From Posidonia oceanica (Eukaryota > Streptophyta > Magnoliopsida > Alismatales > Posidoniaceae): DNA of 64,000 nt. Made by a program: the position numbers and the translations under genes. The stretch spans positions 20,930,001 through 20,994,000 of the forward strand of contig JAZBRS010000039.1 in assembly GCA_037176725.1 (NCBI GenBank), read 5' to 3'. Under the pieces are notes generated by a model, which worked only from the letters and a program-made list of their open reading frames with translations, was not told the DNA's origin and ran no database searches. Positions within the stretch are counted from its first letter, which is position 1. Each line of letters starts with the position of its first letter. Shown here one piece after another: positions 10,333 through 22,982 of this stretch.

Positions 10333-13300
10333 ATGGCCCAGTACGTCAGTGAGCCTCTTTTCACTCCTGTCACGGAGGGTGTTTCCATTCCGGCCCCTCC
10401 GGTTGCTCCTTCTGTCCCCCTGGTTCCCCCTCCGACGCCAGGGTTTCCTCCCCTGACGTCTCTAAGTTCTCAGTACGTCCCGGGATAGTGGCAAACATCT
10501 CTTCCTCCGGATCCGGTCGCCGAATCCATCTTGACGACCGTCACTCGCGCTTCGGAGACGCCACTGCCCCCTCCATCCCAGGGATACGTCGCCTTCGACA
10601 TCCCTTCCACCGTCGCTGCGACCTTTGCTGTAGAATCCTTCCCTCCCGGACAATCTGTGTCCGTGCCACTTGTTTCTCAGCCTTCGCCGGCACTGCACTT
10701 CAGCGTCCCCACTGGCGAGACGCCCGAGGTGCAGTACCAGCACCTGATGGAGCTTGCCCAGAAACTGCAGGGCATGGCTCTATCAGTTCGTCCTTCTTCT
10801 ATTCCTGTCGTTCCTGAGGTTCCTCTGAGGCCAGTTCCTGCATTCCATGCATCAACCTCCACACCTCCGCCTCGACCATCGTCTCAACTGCTCACGGTTC
10901 CGACGATGGGGGCCCGTTTACCGCCTCCCGCCGCACAACACTTAGCACAGCATGCTCCACTTCCCCTTGGTGGTCAGTCTTTTGGACCGGCTGGAGCCCA
11001 GTACCTCACTGGCTCGCTGTCTGGCACTCCGCCTGTACAGCAACTGGTGCTCCGTCATCCTACCCCTATCACAGCACAGCATGGCATCTGCTCTTCTCCT
11101 CTGCATCAGGTCCAGCATCCTGCATACACTCCTGCATACACAGTCCCTCAGCACGGATACGCCGGCCATCCCATCGCTCCACTAGGCGACGCTATGGTAG
11201 ATCCGGAGGAGCACTTAGGTGCGACCCATTCGGCGTATGCGCTCGCTACCCCTACTGATCCCTCTCCTACAGCAGCAATCCCAGACCCCATCAATAACCG
11301 GATGGATGTCTTAGAGAAGGCACTATGACTAGTGCAGGGTACTGAGCACCAGACCTACCAATTCCGAGACCTCTGCTGCTTTCCAGAGGCGGTACTCCCT
11401 CTAAAGTTCAAAATCCCGGACTTCGAGAAGTATAATGGTAGGGGCTGCCCCGTAGCACACTTGAAGGCGTACTGCGGTGATCTCGCTCAGCTTCAGGCTG
11501 ACGAGAGGTTGCTGATCCCCTTGTTCCAGAAGAGTTTGACCGGGCTGGCACTCAAGTGGTTCACATCGCTTGATATGTCAGCCATTAAGACTTGGAACGA
11601 CCTCAGTCAGGCGTTCCTGGAACAATACTCCTTCAACCTCGATCTGGTCCCAAAGAGGGCGGACTTGATCGCAATCAAGCAGTATTCTGGCGAGCCGTTC
11701 GGGGAGTACGTCGGCCGCTGGCGCGCCCTTGCCTCTCAGGTTCGAGATAGACCCTCTGACGAGGAGTCTATCGAGATCGTTATCAAAGGGGCGTAGCCGT
11801 CTCTCGGAGCTCTGCTTAGCATTCAACCAGTCACTACTTTTACGGCACTCATCAGAGCTGGAGCGCGCGTGGAGAGTTCTTTGCGGAGTGGCAACTTCCC
11901 GGCTCTCTCTGCGTTCGCTGAGCAGGCAGTGATAAGCAGCAACAGTGCCAACAGCAGCGCCTCCAACAACAACAACAGCGACAGCAGCAACAACCGCCCG
12001 AAGAGGAAGGATTCGCCGAAACCCGCTGTTGCATTCGTCGATTCTCCTGCTGTGCCTGTTCGCTTGCCGTCCCGGCCTGCCCCAGCTCAGATGGTGTACG
12101 CTCCTGCACCTAGGAATCCACACACACCACACATCACTACCACCGCTAGACCGGTCTATCCTGCTGCACCGGTTCAGCAAGGCTCACACCCAAGGCAAAG
12201 AAGACCACCTACCGAGAGGCGTAGTTTCACCCCACTGGTGGAACCGCTCACGGCCATCTTGCCAAAGGTTGCATCGCTCTTGAAGTTCCCGGAGGTTCGT
12301 CCGCCACCAAGTCCTCTGCCGCATTGGTTTAGGCCGGACCTCTTATGCAATTTCCATCGAAGTGTCGGGCATTCGACGGACAATTGCTTCTCCCTGCGGA
12401 ACGCAATTCAGAACTTGATCGAATCGGGAACGATTGTGATCGACACGCACGAGGCATCCACTCAAGCACACACTCATGCATCTGCACACTCAGCTGTTCC
12501 CCCTCATTCTGGCATCACCCGCCAACCCTTACCGGAGCACTCTTATCCGGGAGGGGCGGGAACCTCAGGCATCCACTCTGTCTTTCCTTCTAGGCCTGCT
12601 ACCTCTGTGGTAGACCCTTTTGATCTCATCTCTGACATCTCTGAGCCTTTCCCAGTCAGTCTCTATCTCGCGGCAGTTGCCGGCTCTGAGTCGGGAATTC
12701 ACTTGATCCGACCGCGTGCCAGGCCGGAGCGCCCTCTCGCGCCTCCCACCGTGCTTCCCCAGGCTCAATCCCCTGTGCACCTTCTATCTAGGGCCCAGCC
12801 TAGTTCCCCCATCCACCTCTTAGGGCGACCTCAACTACACCTTCTAGGCAGACCTCAACCTGCCCCAGCCTTCCCACCCCAACAACCATGCCCTCTAGAA
12901 AAACCTCAGTACCCAATAGGTCCCCCTGTAACCCCTCGTGTGCTCGCAGCACGCGCTCCAGTCGTCATTGATTTGACCCTGGACACCCATCGCGTCCCTT
13001 ACAGCTACGCCACAGAGATGTGTGCGGAAGTAACGCGATCGGGGAGGGTTTACAGGCCCCCAACACCGGCAATTAGGCCAACTCACCCTAGACCTGCTAT
13101 GCCCCCACCCTCTAGCCAACCCATAGTAGATCCAACTCCAGATCAGCTTGTAGCTAGCCAAATCCCTACCCAGCCTGTAGAAACCCAGCTTCCTGCCACT
13201 ACTCCCTCAGAACCTGCTAGAATCACCTCTCCAGTTGCTAGAAGGAGCCAACCTAAGGCAGACTTGACCTCCCAGCTTAAGAAGGTCAAAGCCGACATCT

Positions 13301-16218
13301 CCATCTGGGACTTGATCCACACCTCTGCCGAACACCGCGAGGCTTTTCTTCGTGTGTTCCAGGCTGCCCATGTGTCCCAGTCCATTGAGCCTTCAGCCTT
13401 GGAGAGCATGGTTGGGTTGATTGCGGAGCCCCAGGTCATCTCTTTTACGAGCGATGAGCTGCCTCCAGCGGGGATTAATCACAACCAGCCCCTGTTCGTC
13501 ACGGTGCAGTTCAAAAACTTTCGCATTCCCCTAACACTGGTTGATAATGGGTCAGGCCTTAATGTCTGCCCCTTGCGTACTGCAACCAAGCTCGGATTCA
13601 AAGCCGAGGACATCACGCCAGCCGTGAAAGGAATGACAGCCTTTGACAACACTCACCATGACGCTCTAGGGGTCCTGATTATTCCTCTTGCTATTGGCCC
13701 GGTTGTCTTCGACGTAGAGTTCTATGTCGTCAACTTGCAGCCGAACTTCAATCTTCTGCTTGGGCGCCCTTGGCTCCACAAGCATCAGGTCCTTCCTTCG
13801 ACCCTCCATCGAATGATAAAGTACCGTCGCGGCGACGATGTCATTGTCGTCATGGCGGAGAACTTTGAGAAGGAGCGAATCGAAGCAGTCTCCCCCGCGT
13901 CGTCGCAATCTATCCCGTTTGACCCCGAGACTTCTGAAGCTCTTTATCGCGTTAATCGGTGCGAGCCGGTTAACTTCATTCCTGATCTTGAACGTGTCAA
14001 CTCCTTGACCGTTCACAGCAACCCCTTTCGAATGGTCGAGAATGTATGTCACAGGTGGGGTTACACAAAGGGTACGCCGCTCGGGCGTCACAGCCAGGGG
14101 ATCGCAGAGCCGATCGTAGTAGTGGAGCGAAGGAAATCTGAAGGCCTCGGCTACGAGCCCAAGACCAACGAAGATCACTGTTTCCAGCTCAAGGACCATG
14201 CACCAGCCATCCCTAGAGACCTCACTAACTTTACCAGTGCAGGAACCCTGGGATCGACCGACGATCAAGACACGGTACCGACAGAGGATTGGGTGTGTGT
14301 TGAGGACTACTACTCGGATGAGGAGCAGTTTGGCACAACAGAGGCAGTCCCAACCGGCATAGCAGAAACAGTAATCAGAGCAGAGGCCACACAGTCAATC
14401 TATTCAGCTCTTCCTCTGGCAGAAACAGCAGGCAGCTCAGCAGGCCCTGTGGCAGAACTGGCAAGTTCCCACTCTTTTGCAGCCACATCAGCTTCCCAAG
14501 TACAGACAGCAGCAGTGCAGGAGTCAGAGACACTCCTTCTGGCAGAACCAAGCATGCAACCAGCGGTCACAGTTACATCAGTGCCACTGTCCCTATCTCT
14601 GGAGGGGCAGTTAATCAGTACAGTCAGCAGCGCGGCTCAGCCCGCTTCAGCAGCCACATCTCCGGGAATGCAGCAGGCGCAGTCCGCTTCGCATCCTCCT
14701 GACAACCAGCAGCAGCTCTCATGGCAAGACCCCATGGCGTCAGAGGCTGCACTCTCTCAGTTACGGCCCGATACAAAAGGCCAACTAAGCACTACACTCT
14801 CCGGGCCCTTGAGCCCTCTGAAGAGCACCCCTGCTTACTCTCCAACAGTGACCCTGGCAGCATATCCATCTATGGCACCGCTGACTTGTCTATTTGGGCC
14901 TTCTACATCAGAGTTGCCGCCATCGGACGCGCCCGTGAACCAGATCATGCAGATTCCAAGGGCAGCAATTCGTCTTGCAGCCGGGCCAGTGCCGCAGGCC
15001 CCCGGCGCCTACTACGTCGACTCCCCCTCAGACGAGGAAGAAGGAGTGGCGATAGAAGCCCAGGTCGATTCTTGGATGTCTGACTTAGAGCTACTCTATC
15101 AAGAACAGATCAAGTCGATAGCAGAAGACCTGGCAGAGCATCAAGCAGCAGAAAGGAAAGGGAAAGCCGTGGTTACGGACCCTCCTCTGCAAGAAGACCA
15201 TGCCTCTATCATGGTCCTGGAAGAAGACTCAGCAGCGCCGGACTCCCCTAGACCAGATGAGCTCATTACTCTCCAATCAGAAGGCGGGTTTAGGTGGTTT
15301 GTGCAACACATGCCTCATTTGAGCAGCATAGCGAGCGGCAACGCCCAAATCAGCCGCCAGTCCGGCATACCCTCCCCAAGCACACTGGAAGACCCAGAGG
15401 GGGAAGCATCAGCAGTGCAAGCAGCAGCAGTAACAGAGCAGAAAGCAGAATCAGTAACAGAGCTATCAGCAGCCTCTTACAGAACAGTCATCGCTGTGGC
15501 AACAGAAAAATTTATCAGAAACAATATCGTTGCCCGATATGGGGTCCCGCACTCAGTCATCTCTGATAATGGCACAAACTTCAATGCCAAAAGGATCGAG
15601 GAATACCTGCAGAGTCTCAAGATCAAGCATCATCGATCCTCGCCCTATCGGCCACAGATGAACGGAGCTGTGGAGTCTGCAAACAAGAACATTGTCAAGA
15701 TTCTGAAGAAAATGGCAGAAACCCACAAGGATTGGCACGACAAGCTCCCGTACGCGCTCTGGGCGTACAGGACATCAATCCGGACCTCTACAGGAGCCAC
15801 CCCGTACTCTCTGGTGTATGGAATGGAGGCGGTGTTACCTGTTGAAGTAGAGATCCCCTCTCTGCGGATCCTACGGGAAGCTGAGTTGGAAGAGGCAGAA
15901 TGGGTCGAAGACCGCTGCATCCAACTGAATTTAATTGATGAGCGCAGACTGCAAGCTATGCACAACGCTCACTGCTATCAGAAGCGGATGGCCAGAGCAT
16001 TCTTGAAGAAGGTCCAGCCCAGAAACTTTCAGCCAGGGGACCTTGTCTTGCGCGCCATTCACTTGCCTGACGGTCGAGGGAAATTCCGACCCAACTGGCG
16101 TGGCCCCTTTGTGGTCAAGCAGATCTTTTCGGGAGGCGCTGTAACTCTTGAGGATATGGACCGGGTCGAGCAGTCTGAGCCCGTCAACCTCTGCTATCTG
16201 AAGAAGTACTATCAGTAG
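10333..16218 (+). pseudogene. gag-pro: A Gag-Pro-integrase C-terminal fusion (three nonsense codons)
   Basis: The ATG at 10333 (AMAQ context shared with B) opens one frame to the TAG at 16216. Domains: Pro-rich N-terminus; Gag core about 11335-11800; zinc knuckle of C-x2-H-x4-H-x4-C type near 12349-12390; protease with LVDNGSG near 13540; G-patch-like GTPLGRHSQG...GLGY near 14070-14155; long Ala/Ser/Gln/Glu-rich linker to 15470. There the frame jumps directly into the integrase (AASYRTV), skipping what B encodes between about 29278 and 32186, including RT, both RNases H, the zinc domain and the first catalytic Asp of integrase. The second Asp (15565), the Glu and the C-terminal domain remain. 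Stops at 10486 (TAG), 11326 (TGA) and 11794 (TAG) sit where B has CAG, CGT and CAG. Confidence 0.88.
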
Positions 16219-17450
16219 CCGAAAGCGGCCCCGTTGCAGATGCCCTTCTCCCACTTGCATTCTCACCTCTTGCAACCTCTATTTCAAATCATCATCATCA
16301 TCCTTTCAACTCTTGCATTCTCTCTCTCCAAAATCATCATCGTCATCCTCTCAAGCATTGTATCTTTGGCCCGGTGATGAAAACCGGAAGTGCTTGCCTG
16401 CTTTGGAAAGAGTCGGCCTACCTCGCCTGGCACTACTCAGATGTCTTAGCTAGTGAGGGAGCCACCGCCAACGAGGATAGGCAAACCGCCTAATCTCGCA
16501 AGGACATACACCTCTGAGGGAGAAAAAATGTTAGGATGTGAGTCTGGAAAAAGCGAGAGTAAACACCTAGGTTTGGGCACATCCAAGGAACAGAAGACGA
16601 AGACAGAAGCCGGCCCTAGAGATAGGGGTGTGCAGTCTAACCCTGCTCCTTCTACCCATCACACAGCAGACCCAAAACCTAAATCCATTACATTTCAAAC
16701 ACCCTCCTTTTGCCACCAAAATGGGGATAGCAAAAGCCTGAAAAAAAAGAGAAAAGCAAAACAACAAGCAAAAAAAGGAGATAGAACAAAAACCCAAAAA
16801 AAAAAAAAAAAAAAAAAGGGGAAAAAAGCAAGCAAAGCAAAAAACAAAAAAAGAAGAAAAAAGGCAAAATGCAGCCCAAAAAACACAGGCACCATTATCC
16901 CCCATACCTCACTAGAGATCCCCAGCATGTCAAGCCTAAAAGGGTCTACCACATCCCCCTAAGAGCAAACACTCACCCTTCTCCTGGCTAGGGACAGAGA
17001 AAGACTGCATACCTATGAGGGAGAAATCAATCAAAAAAAAGAGAGCTGAAAGAATAGGTGTAGGTCCTGAGAGTGTGGCCAGTAGCCTGTCCTCACCACA
17101 CCACCACCTGTATAATGCCAACAACCCGTTCCGGAGAGCCACCGACAAGCCAAGAGTCTAGGTAGGGCCCAGTGAGTCAGGGACCACTCCCTTCCTTCGC
17201 AGCAGGCACCAAAGCACTCCGTATGCTAAGGGCATCTAAGCATACTCACCCATCCAAGCATAATACTCATCATCATAAGCACAGCACTTGCATCCTGCAT
17301 ACGAGCATCCTCTTTCATTCCTTTCCTCTTCCATCAATCTCTCCGCTCTGCAACATGCTCAGGCCCTGAGGCAGTACTTCTCCCCAGCAGAGCGCATTGA
17401 CGACACTCAAGCTGCGCCGGTCCAGATCTCCTGCCGGCCCTCGCCCCCGC
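16219..17450 (+). other. A spacer after pol, with A-rich purine tract
   Basis: It is non-coding. A small hairpin CCGGTGATGAAAACCGG (16371-16387; stem CCGGT/ACCGG) is identical in B at 33134-33150 and lies in a conserved segment. A purine-rich, A-rich tract runs about 16735-16870 and includes a run of about 19 A followed by GGGG near 16798-16820; B has the same at 33425-33590. Element B is inserted at the end, after CCCGC. Confidence 0.7.
17446..17450. other. Target-site duplication of element B, left copy (CCCGC)
   Basis: CCCGC precedes B's 5' LTR and is repeated at 43906-43910 right after B's 3' LTR. The homologous, uninterrupted position in B itself is near 34066-34070 (GCCCCCGCC), which shows B entered the pol-to-DUF7745 spacer of A. 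Confidence 0.95.
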
Positions 17451-20400
17451 TGTAGACACCCCATTTTGACAAGCTGGATCGTTTGGAGCCTTCCGGTGGC
17501 TGCTGGACCCGAACCCAGACCCAAACCTACACCTTCCTCTCCTTCTTTCCCCTCAAAACAAGCCTGAACTTGACCTGAGCTTACCCCCCTTTCCCAAACC
17601 TGAAAACCCACCAAAATCCATAGGAACACTCACCCCTGATGACTTAGCAAACCCACTGAAAAGCCTGCAAAATCTCAAACCAGACCCCTCCCAAAAACCC
17701 TAGGAAACTTAGGCGAAAATACCCTTTTTCTACACCCCAAAACCCCTCCAAAACATCCTCAGAACTGAACCAAAACTCCAAGACCAGAACTAGAAATCTT
17801 AGACCCCGCACCCGCCAAATTTCACCCCTTTCGGAGACCTTTAAGACCCCTTTTCACTGGAATTATCGTTTTCTCTCTCTGGGATTATCGTTTTCTCTCT
17901 CCTCTCTCTCTCCTGATTATCGTCTCTCTTTTCATCCCCTTCTCACCCTCCTTCTGGCTTGGCAGCGGGCCCCCTTTGTACTCCTATCGCTTCTCTATCT
18001 TATTCCTATTTTTATTTTATTTTTACCATCCTCCTTGAATTTTAAAAAATCTTTTCCCTCAAACCTACCTCTTTCCCTTTTATTCCCTCTTTTCCTCTTT
18101 TCTTCTTCTTTTTCTTTTCTTCTTCCTTCCTTTGCAAAAAACCTCAAAAATCCTTAAAAATCTGTAAAACCCCAAGACCCAAAAGAAACAAATCAGAATC
18201 CCCAGAAAAAGCAATTAAAACATTAAATAAGTAATTAAAAACCCAAACTTAATTAAATCAAGCTAAAAAGAAAATCAAGCATGCAAACTAAAAAATGCAA
18301 AACAAATTAAAATAAAATACTGTAAAATCAACTAAAAAACTGAAATAAAATCAGAACCTACCAAAAATGAAAACCCCACTAAAAGAATTAAAAAACAAAC
18401 CCTAGAGAGAAGAATTAGAAATCAAATACTAAAACAAGTAATTAAAGAGAACAAAAAACTTAACCTAATAAACATAAGGAAAAACAACTTAATTAAAAAA
18501 GGAAAAGAAAATACAGTTAAAAGACCTAAAATACTTAATCAAATCAGGAAAAATCCAACTAAAAAAAAAAAAACATCAAGAAGAATTAACAAATAAAAAC
18601 AAAAGCATGGATCAAAAGACTTAAAAAAGGAAAATACAAAAGACTAGAACTAAAAGCCCAAAACCCACTCAAAATAATGTAAAAATAAATCCTAAAAATC
18701 CTAATTAACATCCTAAAATACTTAACAAGAAAACACAATTTTAAAAACAATTTAAAAGAATTTAACCAACCCCTAATCAAGTGGAAAACAAATCAAAAAC
18801 AAAATAAAACCCTAAAGCCCTAATCAAGCCTAAAACCCACTAATTAACCTAAAAACAGTCATTAAAAAAATCAATTAAACACCCAACCTACAACACAACT
18901 CATCTAATATTTTTATTTATTTTTATCCTTTTTTTTTCTATTTTCTTTTCCCTCTTTCTTCCCATCTTTCTTTCTTTCTTCTTTTTTATCCTCTCTTTTC
19001 TTCTTTACTGGGCTCACCAGCCCATTACCCGACTTCTTCCTTTTTTAAACCGCAGCCCGCTGCTACAGTGATGCACAGTCCTTCTTCTTCCTCCGTCCGC
19101 GCGCTGGCAGTGCAACAGTGCACGCCGCCTACCATTCTGCCCTCCTGCCACCTTCTGCTCGCGCCGAACGTCGGTCCGTGCTTCCTGCCATTGCCACGCC
19201 GTGGCATTCAATGCGGACACCTGCAAAACCAAGAAGGGAGGCTATCAGAAGTCAGGCGGAAAGGGAGGGAAATTCAGAGTGTGTTTTCAGGAGGGAAAGA
19301 GAGGAGAAGAATAGGAATTCATCCCGGAAGAGAGACGAGGTCTTCCAGAGACAATCTCGAGTGAGAGCGTGACCTTTTTCTTCTCTGAAATCCACCCACG
19401 AACACCGGACCTCCGCCTCTCCTTCTCCCAGCAAACCAGTGCCCAAAACACCCCCGAAATCCTCCAGAGTTCCTTCCCGAATCTCACCCAGGTTACCTGC
19501 AATTCCTCCCACCACTCCACACAGAGAAACAGCCCAGCCCTTCGCCTCCGGCACCCTGAAACCCAGGGAGAACCCAACGCCACTCCTCCTGAAATTCCCA
19601 CCACCGTAGACCTCCAATCGGTCCTAAACCTTTCCTAGATACTCGCCCGAACTCTAGCTTTCTAACCCCCCAAAGCTTCGCCTACAAACCTCACCACAGA
19701 CCAAACGAACCACCACAAACACTTGCCCCAATTTCTGTCCGAAAACCAATCCAATCCACAACCCTCACCACAGCACTCCACTGCCCAATTCAAGCCCCCG
19801 CGCACCATCACCAGACCTCCAGCAACCCGCCAGAAGGCTCCGTTCGGCCTGAGGAGCAGCGAGCACCTCTCCCCACCTCCGGTGACCCGTGGTGAACCCA
19901 CTGGACCCATTCGTCGCGCCGATCTTCGCAGCTGCCCTCCGGTCATTCAGCAAGCTCCGGAGCGTCGTGCTGAGCAGAACCAGGCGCCCAGAAGTAGCAG
20001 ACGGCGCCCGCAGTAGCCAGGCCGAGTTCGCCGACTTCTGCAAGGTCGACCGACGTCGGGAGCGCGTTCCAGACGCAGGAGGAGGTATTTTCTTCCTCTC
20101 TCAGCTCTCCCTCCTTCCTCTTCTGCTTCTCCGCCAACCAGAAGTAGCCTCCAAGTCCTCCAGCCCTGCCTGCAAGTCGCCGGACAGACCGTCTTCTCCG
20201 GCGCCGGCCCCCCAGTTCTCCGGACGCTCCGCCCAACAGAACATCGCTCCGACAGTCCCCGAAGCTCCGCGTGAACGCCGGTAGCACCCTCCGCCGATCA
20301 GCACCTCCGCAGCTCCCTGTGCCGGCGGTGGTGAGCTCCGGTGGCATTCGGCTACAGTGCCAGCCACCGCCGGCGGTTCACTGTTGATTTATTTTTCCAG

Positions 20401-21526
20401 TTATAAAGTTTTTATGTAAATATTACATTCCTGCCTTAAGTTTTTACATTTTTGCGTTCTGGTCCTTAGTTTATTTAAGTTGCTTAGTTTTCAATTTAAT
20501 ATCATGCTAAATTGCTTATCTTATTCCTGTTTTTCAGTATTTTCATTCTGGTCCTTTTACTGTGCTGTGTAGTTGTAATTTTTTATGCTCTGGCCCCTCT
20601 ACTCTTGATTATTGCATTCAGGTCCTGTTTTAAATCAGTTCATTTATTTACATGCATTTTACCATACTGCATTGCATTCCAAGTCCTTGTATTTTACTGT
20701 TTTTGCATTCAGGTCCCATGCACTGTAGAACTTAGGGTTTATTTTCTTGTTTTGCATACTGCATTGCACATTTGCCCCCCAGTTTTTGCATATTTTTGTT
20801 TGGGTCCATTTTAAATGGACAGTAACTCTTGCATGCATTTTTAGCTTATTGTATTGCATTTTTGACCCTGATCTTTTTGAAAATCACACTGTAGTTCGGT
20901 AATCTATTTTTCAGAGTATATTTTGCATATAAAATTGCATATTTGACCCCTGCATGATTTGAAAATCACACATAGAGCCTTGCATCTTTTGAAAAATCAT
21001 GTGAAAAGACTGTTTTGCCCCCAAGTTGCATTTTAGCTCCTATGTTTGCAAAAATTGCATGTAGACCCTCCACTTGCATTCCCGGACTCCCCAGAACCCC
21101 TGTTTTCTGGAAAATTTGCATTTTAGCCCCTTCCTTTTTCAAAAAATACTTTTAAACCCCCGTTCTTTCCAAATGGCTTTTCCTTGTCTTCTCTGGCTTT
21201 GCATTGCATTCCGCATCCATTTAATCTTGCATTTAAGCTCCCCTTTGCATACACCAAGCACTTCTAACTCCCCTTCACTTGGGAGGACCTTCAGCACACC
21301 CCTAGGACCTCCTGAACACCTAGATCTGTTCTCCTCTTCTGTTCTGGCCCTGCCGCTCCGAAGTTGCGATATCTTTCAATCCGACCGTCGGATCTCCTCA
21401 AGTAAGCTGCCCAGGTGACCGCAGCGAAGCGCTCTTCAGCATGGACCAAACAGATCTTCGATCAGACTCCCGGATCTCCAGGTATATCTTCCCGAACTTC
21501 TGCACTACATTCATCTTGCATGCCAT

Positions 21527-22275
21527 TTGCACCGTTTTGCGTGCCCTTTACTTTTCTTGCCTCGTTTTGCGTGCCATCGCGTTTTATCGCTCCGTTTTGC
21601 GCGCCGCTTCTTTGTCTTGCACCGTTTTGCGTGCCTTTTAGTTTTCTCGCCCCGTTTCGCGTGTTTTCATGTTTTATCGCTCCGTTTTGCGCGCCGCTTC
21701 CCTGTCTTGCACCGTTTTGCGTGCCTTTTAGTTTCCTTGCCCCGTTTCGCGTGTTTCCTTGCCTTCTCGCTCCGTTTTGCGCGCCACTTCTCTGTCTTGC
21801 ACCGTTTTGCGTGCCTTTTAGTTTTCTCGCCCCGTTTTGCGTGTTTTCATGTTTTATCGCTCCGTTTTGCTCGCCGCTTCCCTGTCTTGCACCGTTTTGC
21901 GTGCCTTTTAGCTTTCTCACCCCGTTTTGCGTGTTTTCTTGTTTTCTCGCTCCGTTTTGCCTGCCACTTCTCTGCCTCGCACCGTTTTGCGTGCCCTTTA
22001 GTTTTTTTTCGCCTCGTTTTGCGTGTTTTCAAGTTTTCTCGCTCTGTTTTGCGCGCCTCTTCTCTGTCTTGCACCGTTTTGCGTACCCTTTCGTCTTCTC
22101 GTCTCGTTTTGCGTGCCCTGGTGTTTTCTTGCCCAGTTTTGCGCACTTCTTTCGTTTTCTCGCACGGTTTCGCGTCCCTGTTCCGTTCCTTGCATCATTT
22201 TGCATGCCAACCCTGTTCTCGCATCTTTTTGCATACTCGTTTCGTTCCTCGCACTGTTTTACACCGTTTTCCCTT
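21527..22275 (+). repeat. 30/90-bp higher-order array in B 5' LTR
   Basis: About 25 units of 30 bp (core GCACCGTTTTGCGTGCC) are arranged as 90-bp triplets, seen most clearly 21600-21960. Units often change CGTTTTGCGTG to CGTTTCGCGTG or CGTTTTGCGCG. Apparent proteins of about 300 aa across it (Phe/Cys/Ala/Arg-rich, several frames, both strands) come from the unit length and are not genes. Confidence 0.9.
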
Positions 22276-22539
22276 GCATGTCGATCGCATTGCATGGTTT
22301 TCTCGCTGTTTCGTCTTTTCGCCTGCATTTGCATATAGGGCGATGATGCTTACTGTCCGGAGTTCTCACGAGCCAGGTTTCGCCCGGTTCGGAACACGGA
22401 CAGCGTTGCTGAGCGTTTAGATTGCACGTTTACTTCCTTGCATCGCTTTCCATCACTTGGAGCACACCCTTGAGCATATAGACAGGCATTCATTGGCACT
22501 TAGGCATTCAAAGTCTGCATTTCCCTGCATATGCGAGCG

Positions 22540-22660
22540 TAAGCCTAGAAAGACCGATTCTCGGGCGTGTCGGGGGTGCCTAACACCTTCCCCGCGCGTA
22601 ACAGGAGTCCTTACCCTCTCTTGGCCCGCAATGACCATACTGCCCTTGTCCTAGGCACGA
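22540..22660 (+). promoter_or_regulatory. Conserved LTR block in B 5' LTR
   Basis: This is B's copy of the segment with GTAAGCCTAGAAAGACCG and GGGGGTGCCTAACACC; see the copy in A at 8612-8760. Here GTGTCGGGGGTGCC replaces A's GTGTCAAGGGTGCC, and the CCTAA loop and both arms are kept. Confidence 0.55.
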
Positions 22661-22788
22661 GTCACCTCATTTGCATTCATTTGCATCTTATTTCTTTTGC
22701 ATTGCTTTGCTTTGCATCTTTTGCTTGGTTTTGCGTGATTATTCGCGCATTTCCCCGGTTTTCCTCGTCTTCCGATTTAATAGACTTG

Positions 22789-22800
22789 GTGGCGACTCCG
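22789..22800 (+). other. PBS-like 12-mer inside B 5' LTR
   Basis: GTGGCGACTCCG equals the start of the GTGGCGACTCCG-CTGGGGA segment spanning B's PBS, 175 bp downstream. It is also present in the 3' LTR at 43731-43742, so it occurs near both ends of the genomic RNA if it lies in R, or near the 5' end only if in U5. Confidence 0.6.
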
Positions 22801-22964
22801 ATTTTGTCTTATCTTCTTCTTTTCTTTCCATTTTTCCCTCTTTAAATGTTTTCGAGTTAGGTCTTCCTTCTCGGACATAGCTGCTTATAGTGAGCCTGAT
22901 TCCGATCGGTGCACGCGAGCTTTGGCATCGTGCATGGACGATCCGAACACCGGGATTACAACAG

Positions 22965-22982
22965 TGGCGACTCCGCTGGGGA
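22965..22982 (+). other. Primer-binding site of element B (tRNA-Arg)
   Basis: TGGCGACTCCGCTGGGGA follows the LTR end after one G. Its reverse complement TCCCCAGCGGAGTCGCCA fits the acceptor stem, discriminator and CCA of plant tRNA-Arg(ACG), from memory. It is 18 bases long and intact. Confidence 0.9.

Larger units (their letters stand above)
17451..22963 (+). repeat. 5' LTR of element B (5513 bp)
   Basis: Its zone order matches A's LTR: pyrimidine-rich start, A-rich 18130-18860, GC/CT-rich 19020-20400, TTGCAT-AG-CC phrase zone 20400-21250, 30-bp-unit array 21527-22275, conserved block 22310-22963. Against the 3' LTR (38125-43905) it is 268 bp shorter: three 90-bp array units fewer (-270) and two more A in a homopolymer near 18560. 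About ten base differences crowd into the first 450 bp. Confidence 0.95.

Noticed and set aside
11578..12180. Antisense frames over gag-pro of A and B (200 and 214 codons)
   Set aside because: Shadows of the GC-rich sense coding frame; no protein family recognised.
16453..16962. 169-codon Lys-rich frame after A's pol, and similar frames at 33329-33701 in B
   Set aside because: They read through the A-rich purine tract, differ between A and B, and have no family.
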